In this document: positions 20,501 to 24,915 of the stretch, piece by piece
Layout: each line of letters starts with the position of its first letter
Numbering within the stretch: position 1 is the first letter of the stretch
Source: a bacterium
GTDB taxonomy: Bacteria > Acidobacteriota > Thermoanaerobaculia > Multivoradales > J023
DNA: 35,262 nucleotides
Assembly: GCA_024226315.1 (NCBI GenBank)
Contig: JAAELT010000480.1
Span: 1-35,262 of the forward strand
Direction: 5' to 3'
Notes under the pieces: generated by a model
Told to the model about the DNA's origin: nothing
Database searches by the model: none
Seen by the model: only the letters and a program-made list of their open reading frames with translations
Made by a program: the position numbers and the translations under genes

Positions 20501-22886
20501 CGCGCTCGACGTCGCCGGCGCGGTATGGTCGGCGGACCTCGACCGCAACGGCCAGCCGGACCTCTTCGCCTGTGGCGAGGCCGCCGGCGAGGTGCGCTGG
20601 TACCCGAACCGCGGCGGCCAGTTCGCGCTGCCGACCAGCGACGTGACGCCGGCCGGCTTCGGCGACGGCGACGAGGAGGCGATGCTCGAGATCGTGGCCA
20701 CCCACCGCGGGCGGGCGGACGACGGTGACCTCGAGCTGGTGACCCTGGAGCTGCGCTTCGACGCCGCAGACACCCGCACGGCGCTCACCGACGCCGAGGC
20801 CAACGCCCTGGTCGAGACGCTGTCGGTCTACCGCGACGAAGCCGGCGGCGCGGCTCCGGGCGTCTGGGACGGCGCCGACGTGCTGGTGACCTCGGTCGGC
20901 ACCCTGGATCTCGACGGAGCCGGAGTGCAGAGGGTGCTCTTCGCCGACGGCGATCCGGAGGCGCAGGTGGCCCACGGCACGCCGCGCACCTACTTTGTGG
21001 TGGCCGAGCTGACCACTGACGCCAGCGCCCAGACGCCCGCTTACTTCCTGCTCACCCACCTGACCAGCTCGAGCAGCACAGCCGACGACCGCGACCACGA
21101 CGTGCGGCTGCTGCTCGAGGAGAGCCCGGACGTGACCGCTTCGAGCGCGCGTCTGGCGGAGCTGGCGCTGACGAAGACGGCGTCGAGCGTCACCGTCGAG
21201 CCGGGCGAGCCGCTGACCTACACCCTGACGGTGACCAACGCCGGTCCGTCGACCGCCGAGGGCGTGACGATCACGGACACCCTGCCCGCGGGGGTGACCC
21301 TGGTGGCCACTAGCGGCTGCGTCGAGGATCCGGCGGGAGTGCCCACATGCACGGTCCCCAACATCACCTCGGGCGGCTCGGCGGTGGTGACCGTCGACGT
21401 GACAGTCGACCTCGGGACGCCTGTGGGCGGGCTCGTCAACGAGGCGACGGTGATTGCCACCACCAGCGACCTGGTGCCGGCGAACAACACCGCCACCGTC
21501 GAGACCCTGGTGGGCGGCTTCGGCCCGACGGATCTCTCGCTCGCCAAGGCCGACGACCTGGGTGGCATGCCGGCGCTCGGCGGCAGCAGCTTCGAGTACG
21601 TGCTGACGGTGAGCAACCTCGGCCCGGCGAGCTCGTCGGGCGGCACGATCACCGATCCACTGCCGCCGCAGGTAACCTTCGTCGGCTCGTCGGACGGCTG
21701 CCTGGAGGCCGCGGGCGTGGTGTCGTGCCCATTCGCTCCACTGGCGGTGGGCGGTGACCGCGCCCTGCGCTTCCAGGTCGAGGTCGGCCCGTCGCCGCAG
21801 CTGGTGCTGCTCAACCAGGCGCAGGTCGCCGGCAACGAGTCCGATGCGGTGCCGGGCAACGACCTCGCCGAGCTGCAGACGCCGACCACCGACAGCGTGG
21901 CGCCGCGGGTGGCGAGCGTCGAGACCGTGCCGGCTCATCCGGACGGCGCGATCGCTCAATGCCAGACGGTCGACCTGCAGCTCACCGGCCTGGTGGTGCG
22001 CTTCGACGAGCAGATGTTCAACCCGCCGGGTGACTCGGACCCGGACGACGTCACCAATCCGGTGAACTACCGGCTGCTGGCACCGGGGCCGGACGCCGTC
22101 CTGTCCACGCGCTTCTGCGGCCCGGTGCTGGGCGACGACCTGGCGATCCCGATCGATAGCGTGAGCTACGACCTCGTCAACCCGGGCGCGATCCTGGCGG
22201 TGAACGGCGGCACGCCGCTACCGGAAGGCATCTACCGCCTGTTGGTCTGCGGCTCGACCACGGTACGCGACCTGATCGGCAACCCGCTGGACGGCAACGG
22301 TAACGGCGTGGGGGGCGACGACTTCGAGCAGCGCTTCCGGGTGGAGCACGACAACACGCTGGTGAACGGCCACTTCGACTGCGAGCTGGCGCCCTGGGTG
22401 GGCGCGAGCACCGACCCGGCGGAGATCTTCCGCGGCACCAACGACGTCGACGGCTCCAACGTCTCCGGCTCAGCACAGATCGAGAACCTGACCGCGAGCA
22501 CCGACTTCGCGCTCGCCGAATGCACCGAGGTGGCGCCGAGCACGGACTACGAGCTGGTCGGCCGGGTGCTGATCGACGCGTTGCCGGGAGTGAGCGTCGA
22601 CCTGACGCCGTACTGCGAGTCCTTCGCGGCGGCGCAGTGTGCGGCGCCGATCCTCTCCTTAGGCGCCAGCGTCGTACCATTCACGCTCCAGGACACCGGC
22701 GGCGCGTGGGTCACGGTGGAGAGCCCGATCTCGCTGCCGGCGTCGGCGGCTTCCGCGATCTGCGGCTTCGAGCTGGAGGCCGCGGGCGGAGAGGACTTCA
22801 CGGCGTTCCTGGATGCCGTGAGGCTGAGCGTCGAGGCGATCCTGTTCGCCGACGGCTTCGAGTCGGGAGATACGTCGGAGTGGTAG
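5511..22886 (+). CDS. Giant 5791-residue secreted modular repeat protein (PD40, DUF11, GEVED, beta-helix, NHL, FG-GAP)
   Basis: The N-terminus has an extended n-region, a hydrophobic core (residues 26-38) and a likely cleavage site after PAPA (43). Order by residue: 16 PD40-type repeats (45-1060); DUF11 (1061-1183); GEVED1 (1188-1345); two DUF7933-type stalks (about 1353-1600); a CSLREA-like start (CTLRAAIEETN) and right-handed beta-helix (1601-2295); GEVED2-DUF11-NHL (2306-2841); GEVED3-DUF11-NHL (2869-3418); GEVED4-DUF7933-unknown domain (3449-4027); GEVED5-DUF11-FG-GAP (4030-5043); linker domain, two DUF11, Ig/SbsA-like domain (5462-5612) and a C-terminal domain, ending in LFADGFESGDTSEW. 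No enzyme motif is seen, so an extracellular structural or binding role is inferred. ATG 5511 has GGCGGAA upstream; TTG 5520 is an alternative. The single frame is uninterrupted for 17.4 kb. Confidence 0.93.
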   Translation: MGKLRFPGLFSRSCLRGPEGPCAPAGLLLATLLLIVSSVPAPADNLLVSAGQPGLDAVAELQSDQPLARQISDDGRYLVFTSYATNVVPGQVDTNEANDVFLYDHATDSATLVSHTPVGPTVAGNFRSDSPAISGDGAWVVFVTEARDLISTPQTRGGIYLYEVATGRLALASHVPGDPDTAAGSSGSSPVIDGDGSFAAYVSRSSDLIVGTLPGFTNQIYLYERATDTNILVSHASAGPTVGGNDDSTEPSISDDGGAVVFRSEASDLVAGFVDNNGSGSSNQDIFAFERATGTVSLVSRSTAGAAASGNGRSEGARVNGDGTFVVFQGLASNLLAGFVDNNGSFGHDVFLFELATGTTTLVSHSTAGPSEGGNNRSLTAVISADGGFVAFESSASDLVPGVSSSQIYLFERTTGTISLVSHSTAGPTSGGTGQSEEPAISADGSHVTFRSAASNLVAGTDLGFSFDVFLYERATGSISLVSHVAGSPTTAAGSALFSIVEPVINADGGFVGHQSFSSELVAGTVGGGVYVYEKATGVNSLASPAALPVFTTGNQGSVEDQGPTMSSDGRFVAYETEATNLIPGQLDRNERRDVFLFDRSTGQTALVSRSSAGPTTTATNSSSFGGSEEPVISRDGAYVVFFSFSDDVDVPGLTFGGSTTWQLYLYEVATGTISLVSHQAGNSTTSGNSAAQTPSINKNGSHVAFVSQASDHVAGFTGPSFREQIYVWERATGTFTLASHAVGMPTQGSNQFNRRPPIVSGDGTHVLFASQSTDLVTGFVANTTTSLYLFELATGTNTLVSHSTAGPAASANADVDTFSTQTHFPSISDDGAFVVYETAATDLVAGFTDHNAGDKDLFLFTGATGANTLISHSTAGAAETGDDASTEGVLSADGAFVAFTSAAKDLISGLTLPASSFATQIYLWERATDTLTLVSRVDGDPTAGGSSRSSKPVISPDGSFVAFTSSSSNLLPPGSSAFGTNVYIWERATGNIVLASHTPGNPFEGAGGDMWRLFGATAPLSSDGQFLAYTGSWIAQVNGVTDVNGFNNDDVYLFSAAAIDADLELSKTDSPDPVAPGATLTYTLEVENLSATPAVNVVVTDALPAGTTFVSASGTGWTCNEAGGVVTCQLGMLAATTTSAAITIDVTAPLTPAVLTNTAQVASAVNDPDPSNNSATTETLIVGTVFDWGDAPDPTYPTLAASDGARHLVDGSSVFLGASVDDEPDGLQSANATGDDTTGSDDEDGVVFTSNLIQGQAATVDIVAGAAGLLDAWIDFDGDGAWSHPGELVFDNELLAAGVNSLGFAVPAAAATGTTVARFRFSTAGTALPTGFALDGEVEDLEVAIIAPPPHGFSKVFSPESINAGGTSTLTFTIDNSANPAAASSLAFTDTLPAGVVVATPNGAVDGCSGSLTAVAGTGTVTYSGGSVAASSICTISVDVTSSAAGDHVNVSGTLTSSQGSNGVAIGRLSVLPNIPGFAKAFSPGSIPSGGTSTLTLTIDNTANGQALADLDFTDNLPAGMTIAAAPAASTTCIGGTLNATPATSTITYTGGTAPSASACGVTVPVTSSTLGVAVNTTGALTSDAGSSGVAAAGLAVISATFTVDSTGDGGDSNPGDGTCDGGGGCTLRAAIEETNALAGPDLIDFNVGGGGAQTITLGSVLPTITESVAIDGSTQPGFAGTPLIDVDAGGLAGDAMSVSNVVGLLLQDFRISNAAEVALDLSNADTAVVDGLDVSDVGDAFAGDFGLRANGCDDLTIQNVTATDRRVGIDVRNGSDARVLDNDVSRGGASNSSENYALFFKGVTASTLPGGVLISGNTFTDSLQGIGLHDMADLVVSDGSVAGTNVTLENASGLKSTGVDGPAVELRNVDDSLVDTIDVSETAAVGVQDKGLAVRDCNTVTVRNVTTTDRSVGIEVRGGTDIQVTNNDVSRGGQSGSSTRFALYVQGVTANTLPGGVLISGNTFTGSLQGIGLHDMVDLVISDGSAAGTNVTLENTSGLKSSGIDGPAVELRNVDDSLVDTIDVSETAAVAIQDKGLSVRDCDTLTIRDVTATDRATGIEARGGSDVQIIDNDLSRGGQSGASERYALFVELVTENVLPGGLLVSGNTFTDSLQGVAIEDLSGLVISDGSVAGSHVVLEPGNGLTSTGVDGPALQLRFTDNFTVDGLDLSDATGALTNSRGFRARDSTNLTLQNLTIKDRVTGIEMQGTNTGALSCSYLRGNTTGVFLFSGASAGLQVVDNHMQGNSSFAARNTNGDALDAENNFWGAADGSSTDGGSGDAHDGNVDAVPFSATSPICVPADLDYGDAPSPYPTLLTDDGARHDDDGATLEIGTAFDNDVDGQPNADATGDDTLDSGDDEDGITFTTTVEAGMAAAVDVEVTDAGTAGVLSAWIDFDQNGSWLDAGEQIATDVAVPSVSGSQTITINFNVPAGASLGNTFARFRLDSAGGLTPTGLAADGEVEDVQVGVTSQLADLQITKTVDDGDVDIGDQVTFTVTVTNNGPLTATGVTVDDLLPASFTFVSKNPSQGTYDELTGEWDLGLLINGSSATLDITVEVTPEPDAPSGNGAPLGAFVTSGSGGVVSPEGLTFGPDGNLYVVSRDTNQVLRYNGATGVFSGIFVDVAGGLSLARGLVFGPDGNLYVCNQGTGQVRRYNGTTGAFIDAFAAPAGSPQMKPTFGPDGNLYVADFGSGVVRRFNGTTGVPIGTGIFVTAGSGGLSGPRGVAFDPAGNLYVTSQFTHQVLRYQGPSGASPGAFIDVFGTGGGSFPVGLTFGPDGNLFVASLVFGIARYDGTTGAFLGNYVPSGGFVDLVFGPDGHLYASGGSNEVLRYQGFTSNTAEITAVDQIDPNLANNLAVAGVAFTPFDFGDAPDPLVATAGKYPTLFANDGARHGGDGTSLKIGTVWDSEGNGQPNADATGDDVGGAGDDEDGVSFTTALKQGASASMSVTVTDDFTASKINAWIDFDQDGDWDDPGEQIATDFPVPALFGTQTVNVGFTVPGGASLGVSFARVRLDSGGGLSPTGLAADGEVEDLETPAITVATDADLGVTKTVDVANPMPGGTVVFTVSVTNNGPLTATGVTVNDVLPASLGFVSDNPSQGTYDDLTGDWDLGAAPLASGATATLEITATAGLDPADPAGSGQFIDDFVSFGSGGLSFPTSVTFGPGGDLYVSSWNTSEVKRYDGSTGAFVSNFVTSGLGGLSWPYGTAFGPDGNFYVADAVFSGKVWRYDGTTGAFVDQFVATSAGGLSNPQGLTFGPDGNLYVANANTNEVLRFDGTSGAFSGVFVDAADGLSNPIDLAFGPDSNLYVTSFFSHEVLRFDGTTGALIDDFVPFGSGGLFFPYGVTFGPDGHLYVSIDGQRVLRYDGATGNFIDEFVPQGSGGLSTALDLAFGPDGHLYVASGANQVLRYDGFLLNVAQVTASDQSDPNTTNDAGVAGIAVLKPDYGDAPAPYPTLDGDDGARHQGGGRALRIGTAFDTEVDGQPEASALGDDNSGIDDEDGVTFTTPLLPGQAATVEVVVTDDGTAGLLNAWIDFDQDGSWEASEQIATDLAVTPVTGTQTLSVGFTVPAAATLGQTFARFRVDSGGGLSPTGLAVDGEVEDHLTDAIVASVPPPVFTKSFNPTTLEVGEIGFVHLNIDNGAHPGLVGNLAVTDVLPPGMVVADPSLAGSTCVGGFVNAVPGTSSISYSGGRVPASSFCSVNVQITSSTVGTHLNVTGDLTSDGGNSGSASASLTVDPSTGGGACTVGGVTIQAPYCGDYSVADPGFPSGVSFSYAGPLFLPPGSDTLLVGGGAESASGAIYSIPVTRDAFGHIDGFGGSATQWSTAPTIEGSLALHPTAGPPAVVFFAQWPTNRLGQIKDGSTVPDKEIDLGPFGVASSSAGVQFVPAGFPGAGQLKLVSWSGGQWYDLALSPDGSGTFDVTSATLRVTLGGGPLGMTYVPAGSPQFPNPSVLVADWSFGRISAYEVDANGDPILATRADFATGLGAAAGGAFDEVSGDFVFTTFSDIVVFRGFDAPPFVPNLDFGDAPAPYPTLEIDDGARHVAGGFPRLGFVLDDEPDGLPSAGADGDDLDGSDDEDGIVFTTALAEGQMASVDVTITDAGVATVLNAWIDADQNGDWNGTGEQIITDYVTQPISGTQTVSVDFTVPAGATLGATFARFRLSTVALLAPTGQAFDGEVEDYPTPPIMLGASADLTLDKSDTVDPVDVGSAFSYVIDVTNLGPTAADDLEVVDTLPAGMIFTSASGTGWTCGEAAGVVTCTRPTLAVGAAPPITIDVLAPALGGLYDNQATVSSTTPEPVPGNESDSEITEVREAGEVFEPDPIAALGGALSMMLADVDGDGDLDAVAAGSADDTILLVRNTGDTRGLSWSPVTIDGAFDGARSVFVGDVDADGDADVLGAAEVAGEVAWWENTAGDGSAWTKHSIDAAFADATAVTGIDADGDGDLDVFGGGDSTGQVSWWENTAGDGSAWTERSITAAFPGAQTLRGADLDRDGDADLVGGGDAGPSWWENASGDGSAWTERTISAAFAETASVDAADLDRDGDLDVLGASQQGDEQAWWENLTGDATSWTKHTIDAAVDGARSTLAVDLDLDGDFDVAGSAFDGDEVAWWENTAGDASAWTKRSVDRSVDGASEVFAADVDQDGDVDLLGGASEAGTVLVWENLSLHRSASNQEVAVIETGFDGAIFVKPGDIDGDGDEDVVASAVDAAEIAWFANSGDSRLPTWTRTSVATGLPGVWEVELSDLDVDGDLDVLAAVFFNQEVAWWENTAGDGSAWTLHMVATGIDGPRSVEPADVDGDGDPDVIGQGQGSHVVYWWENVAGDATVWTEHVLDPFFHGARSIVAADIDGDGDVDALGVGLQGDTVTWWENTAGDGSAWSEHPIDTSFNGAIDVFVGDLDRDGDLDALAAARDDDEIAWWENTAGDGSAWTKATIATGFNGTRSVYAADLDADGDIDVAGSARFGDEVAWFDNAAGDGSVWTKKVVDGALDVAGAVWSADLDRNGQPDLFACGEAAGEVRWYPNRGGQFALPTSDVTPAGFGDGDEEAMLEIVATHRGRADDGDLELVTLELRFDAADTRTALTDAEANALVETLSVYRDEAGGAAPGVWDGADVLVTSVGTLDLDGAGVQRVLFADGDPEAQVAHGTPRTYFVVAELTTDASAQTPAYFLLTHLTSSSSTADDRDHDVRLLLEESPDVTASSARLAELALTKTASSVTVEPGEPLTYTLTVTNAGPSTAEGVTITDTLPAGVTLVATSGCVEDPAGVPTCTVPNITSGGSAVVTVDVTVDLGTPVGGLVNEATVIATTSDLVPANNTATVETLVGGFGPTDLSLAKADDLGGMPALGGSSFEYVLTVSNLGPASSSGGTITDPLPPQVTFVGSSDGCLEAAGVVSCPFAPLAVGGDRALRFQVEVGPSPQLVLLNQAQVAGNESDAVPGNDLAELQTPTTDSVAPRVASVETVPAHPDGAIAQCQTVDLQLTGLVVRFDEQMFNPPGDSDPDDVTNPVNYRLLAPGPDAVLSTRFCGPVLGDDLAIPIDSVSYDLVNPGAILAVNGGTPLPEGIYRLLVCGSTTVRDLIGNPLDGNGNGVGGDDFEQRFRVEHDNTLVNGHFDCELAPWVGASTDPAEIFRGTNDVDGSNVSGSAQIENLTASTDFALAECTEVAPSTDYELVGRVLIDALPGVSVDLTPYCESFAAAQCAAPILSLGASVVPFTLQDTGGAWVTVESPISLPASAASAICGFELEAAGGEDFTAFLDAVRLSVEAILFADGFESGDTSEW
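10675..12150 (+). repeat. 435-bp tandem repeats in the beta-helix region
   Basis: The same landmark (the GGTCAC before the LPGG turn) recurs at about 10924, 11359 and 11794, exactly 435 nt (145 codons) apart. Units run roughly 10675-11103, 11104-11538 and 11539-11973, with a partial fourth to about 12150. Units 1 and 2 are almost identical around 11038-11175 and 11473-11610, which indicates recent duplication or gene conversion within the helix domain. Confidence 0.85.
12426..15854 (+). repeat. Tandem GEVED-DUF11-NHL module, two copies
   Basis: Module 1 runs 12426-14114 and module 2 runs 14115-15854 (1689 and 1740 bp). Each begins with a D-(Y/F)-GDAP GEVED start, continues into a DUF11 domain with a shared VTVTNNGPLTATGVTV-type strand, and ends with six NHL-type blades carrying FGPDGNLYV. 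The order and boundaries match, so the whole module was duplicated. Confidence 0.85.
18108..22883 (+). repeat. Large direct repeat, copy 2 (partner 335-5122)
   Basis: Colinear with the 3' part of the upstream gene: DUF11, fourteen FG-GAP blades, linker domain, two DUF11, Ig-like domain, C-terminal domain and tail. The offset between copies is about 17.77 kb at both ends, so there is almost no net length change across 4.8 kb. Confidence 0.85.
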
Positions 22887-22905
22887 AGCAATGTTCCATG
22901 AGACG

Positions 22906-22962
22906 CCCCCGAGGTTGAAAACCCCAGGCTACTCTATGCCGTCCCTCCGGGACTCCGGAGCT
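22906..22962. repeat. REP-like palindromic element, copy 2 (inverted relative to 5191-5245)
   Basis: Read on the minus strand, this segment matches 5191-5245 at nearly every base, including the GTCCCGGAGGGAC palindrome (22941-22953 as its complement), the ATAGAGTAGCC joint and the GGGGTTT-type palindrome. It sits 20 bases after the stop of the second giant gene, as copy 1 sits just after the first. Confidence 0.8.
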
Positions 22963-22983
22963 ATCGTCTTGGCCCGCTTGCGT

Positions 22984-22995
22984 TAGACTTCGCGA
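22984..22995 (+). promoter_or_regulatory. Candidate -10 box for a leaderless transcript of the transporter operon
   Basis: TAGACT (22984-22989) fits the TAnnnT -10 pattern and lies six bases before ATG 22996, which would place the transcription start on or next to the A of the start codon. No Shine-Dalgarno sequence precedes this ATG. No good -35 box is visible, and 22961-22966 is a poor match. Confidence 0.4.
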
Positions 22996-24006
22996 ATGAA
23001 CCGCTTCTCTATCTACGTTGTCTTCATCCTTCTGCTGGCGGTCCCCGCCGCCGGCCAGAACTGCGAGATCGATCGACCGGTGATGTTCGCCGGCCTCGAT
23101 TGGAACTCGAGCCGGATTCACGTCGCCATCGCCAGCCACATCCTGGAACACGGTTACGGCTGCGAGACCGACAGCCTGCCGGTCAGCACCCTGCCGGCGG
23201 TCGCCGGCATGGTACGCGGCGACGTCGATGTGATGATGGAGGTGTGGACACAGAACATCCCCGAGGCCTGGGAGAAGGGGCTGGCCAGTGGCAAAGTGGT
23301 GGAGGTCGGCATCAATTTCAGCGACTCGGTGCAGGCTTGGTTTGTGCCCCGCTACCTGGTCGAAGGTGACGAGAAGCGCGGTATCGAGCCACGCGCGCCA
23401 GGGCTGCGGTCGGTGGCCGACCTACCCCGCTACAAGGAGCTGTTCCGCGATCCGGAGGAGCCGTCGAAGGGCCGCTTTTACAACTGCGTACTCGGCTGGG
23501 CCTGCGAAACGGTCAACACCAAGAAGCTGCGAGTCTACGGCCTCGAGAATCACTATACGAACTTCCGACCTGGCACCGGCGAGGCGCTTTCCGCTGCCAT
23601 TGCGTCCAACTACAAGCGCGGCCGGCCGATGCTGACCTACTACTGGGGGCCGACCTGGGTGCTGGGCTCCTACGATCTGCTGCCGCTCGAGGAACCGGCC
23701 TACGAGCCCGAGGCCTGGAACGAGCTGCGTTCGAGCGACCACCCAAAGCGGGCCACTGCCTACCCGCCCTCGGAGGTGTCGATCGGCGTCAACCGCACCT
23801 TCCATGACGCCACGCCCGAGCTCATGAAGTTCTTCGCCAGCTACCGCACCGAGAACGAGATGCTCAACGGCCTGCTGGCGAAGATGATCGAGAGCAAGGC
23901 CCGGGAGGAGGAGATCGCGATCGACTTTCTACGCACCCGGCCCGAGGTGTGGAAGAGCTGGGTGCCGAGCGAGGTCGCGGCGCGAGTCGAGAAGTCCCTG
24001 CGCTGA
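22996..24006 (+). CDS. proX: Glycine betaine/proline-type ABC transporter substrate-binding protein
   Basis: 336 residues with an N-terminal signal sequence (hydrophobic residues 5-18, cleavage probably near AAG-Q, residue 20). It belongs to the OpuAC/ProX family of periplasmic binding proteins, which capture quaternary amines and hand them to an importer. Visible family features are GLDW near residue 36, MMEVW at 80-84, and YYWGPTW at 215-221. These tryptophans are candidates for the aromatic cage that holds the trimethylammonium group. There is no lipobox, so a soluble periplasmic protein is likely. The permease and ATPase follow on the same strand. The ligand could be glycine betaine, proline betaine, carnitine or choline, and the sequence alone does not decide. 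The start is the only ATG placing the signal peptide at the N-terminus. Confidence 0.88.
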   Translation: MNRFSIYVVFILLLAVPAAGQNCEIDRPVMFAGLDWNSSRIHVAIASHILEHGYGCETDSLPVSTLPAVAGMVRGDVDVMMEVWTQNIPEAWEKGLASGKVVEVGINFSDSVQAWFVPRYLVEGDEKRGIEPRAPGLRSVADLPRYKELFRDPEEPSKGRFYNCVLGWACETVNTKKLRVYGLENHYTNFRPGTGEALSAAIASNYKRGRPMLTYYWGPTWVLGSYDLLPLEEPAYEPEAWNELRSSDHPKRATAYPPSEVSIGVNRTFHDATPELMKFFASYRTENEMLNGLLAKMIESKAREEEIAIDFLRTRPEVWKSWVPSEVAARVEKSLR

Positions 24007-24036
24007 CGAGCTTCCCCAGACCCGCCCCATCAACCC

Positions 24037-24042
24037 GGGAGG
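24037..24042 (+). promoter_or_regulatory. Ribosome binding site of the permease gene
   Basis: GGGAGG followed by TACG and ATG 24047. This strong Shine-Dalgarno supports the chosen start and translation from within the transporter mRNA, in contrast to the first gene of the operon, which has none. Confidence 0.75.
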
Positions 24043-24046
24043 TACG

Positions 24047-24907
24047 ATGTTTCCGGAAGGCTTTTCCCTGCCCCTGGCCGAATGGGTCGACCGCGCCGTC
24101 GAATGGCTGGTGATCGAGCACGGCGACTCCTTCGAAGCCCTGTCGGGCTATCTCCTCGTCGCCCTGGTCAAGCTCGAAGGCTTCCTGCGCGGCCTTCCCT
24201 GGTGGCTGGTGGTCGCCGCCGTCGCGGCGCTCGCCTGGCACGCCAGCCGGCGCTGGACGCTGGCACTGGGTCTGGCGGCCGCGATGGTCCTGATCGGGCT
24301 GCTCGGCTTGTGGGACCACGCCATGCAGACTCTGGCGCTGATGCTCGGAGCTACCTTCATCTCGGTAATGATCGGTGTACCAACGGGCATTCTGATCTCC
24401 CGCAGCCGGCCGCTGCGAAGGCTGGTCCTGCCGCTGCTCGACGCCATGCAGACACTGCCGAGCTTCGTCTACCTGATCCCGGCATTGATGCTCTTCGGCC
24501 TCGGCAAGGTGCCCGCAATCTTCGCCACCGTGATCTACGCCGTGCCACCGCTGGTGCGGCTGACCGATCTCGGCCTACGCCTGGTCGATCGCGAGGTGAT
24601 GGAAGCGGCCGAGGCGTTCGGCGCCAATCGCCGGCAACAACTTCTAGGCGTACAGTTGCCTCTGGCGCTGCCCAACATCATGGCCGGCGTCAATCAGACC
24701 ACGATGATGGCGCTCTCCATGGTCGTGATCGCCTCGATGATCGGCGCCCGCGGCCTGGGCGAGGAGGTGCTGTTGGGCGTCCAGCGCATGGATGTCGGCC
24801 GCGGCGCCGAGGCCGGCGTGGCGATCGTCGCGCTGGCGGTAACGCTCGATCGCATCACCCAGGCCTACGGTCAGCGGCGCGCCGGCGCCGAGCAGACCCC
24901 GGGCTAG
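24047..24907 (+). CDS. proW: Glycine betaine/proline-type ABC transporter permease
   Basis: 286 residues with several hydrophobic segments (about 50-65, 71-89, 96-118, 139-170, 219-233 and 255-268). The BPD permease coupling (EAA) loop is visible at 186-213: EAAEAFGANRR followed by LPLALPNIMAG. This loop contacts the ATPase. The protein forms the inner-membrane channel of an OpuA/ProU-type importer. The MQTLPSFVYLIP stretch (134-145) is characteristic of this permease family. The gene begins 40 bases after the binding-protein gene, has a strong RBS, and ends 8 bases before the ATPase start, consistent with one operon. Length is usual for a stand-alone OpuAB/ProW-type permease. Confidence 0.9.
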   Translation: MFPEGFSLPLAEWVDRAVEWLVIEHGDSFEALSGYLLVALVKLEGFLRGLPWWLVVAAVAALAWHASRRWTLALGLAAAMVLIGLLGLWDHAMQTLALMLGATFISVMIGVPTGILISRSRPLRRLVLPLLDAMQTLPSFVYLIPALMLFGLGKVPAIFATVIYAVPPLVRLTDLGLRLVDREVMEAAEAFGANRRQQLLGVQLPLALPNIMAGVNQTTMMALSMVVIASMIGARGLGEEVLLGVQRMDVGRGAEAGVAIVALAVTLDRITQAYGQRRAGAEQTPG

Positions 24908-24915
24908 GACACCGG

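Noticed and set aside
24082..24915. Upstream extension of the ATPase frame
   Set aside because: This stretch overlaps the permease in another frame and is Arg-rich. The true ATPase N-terminus (MAKLEVDSLYKVFG) starts at 24916, eight bases after the permease stop.
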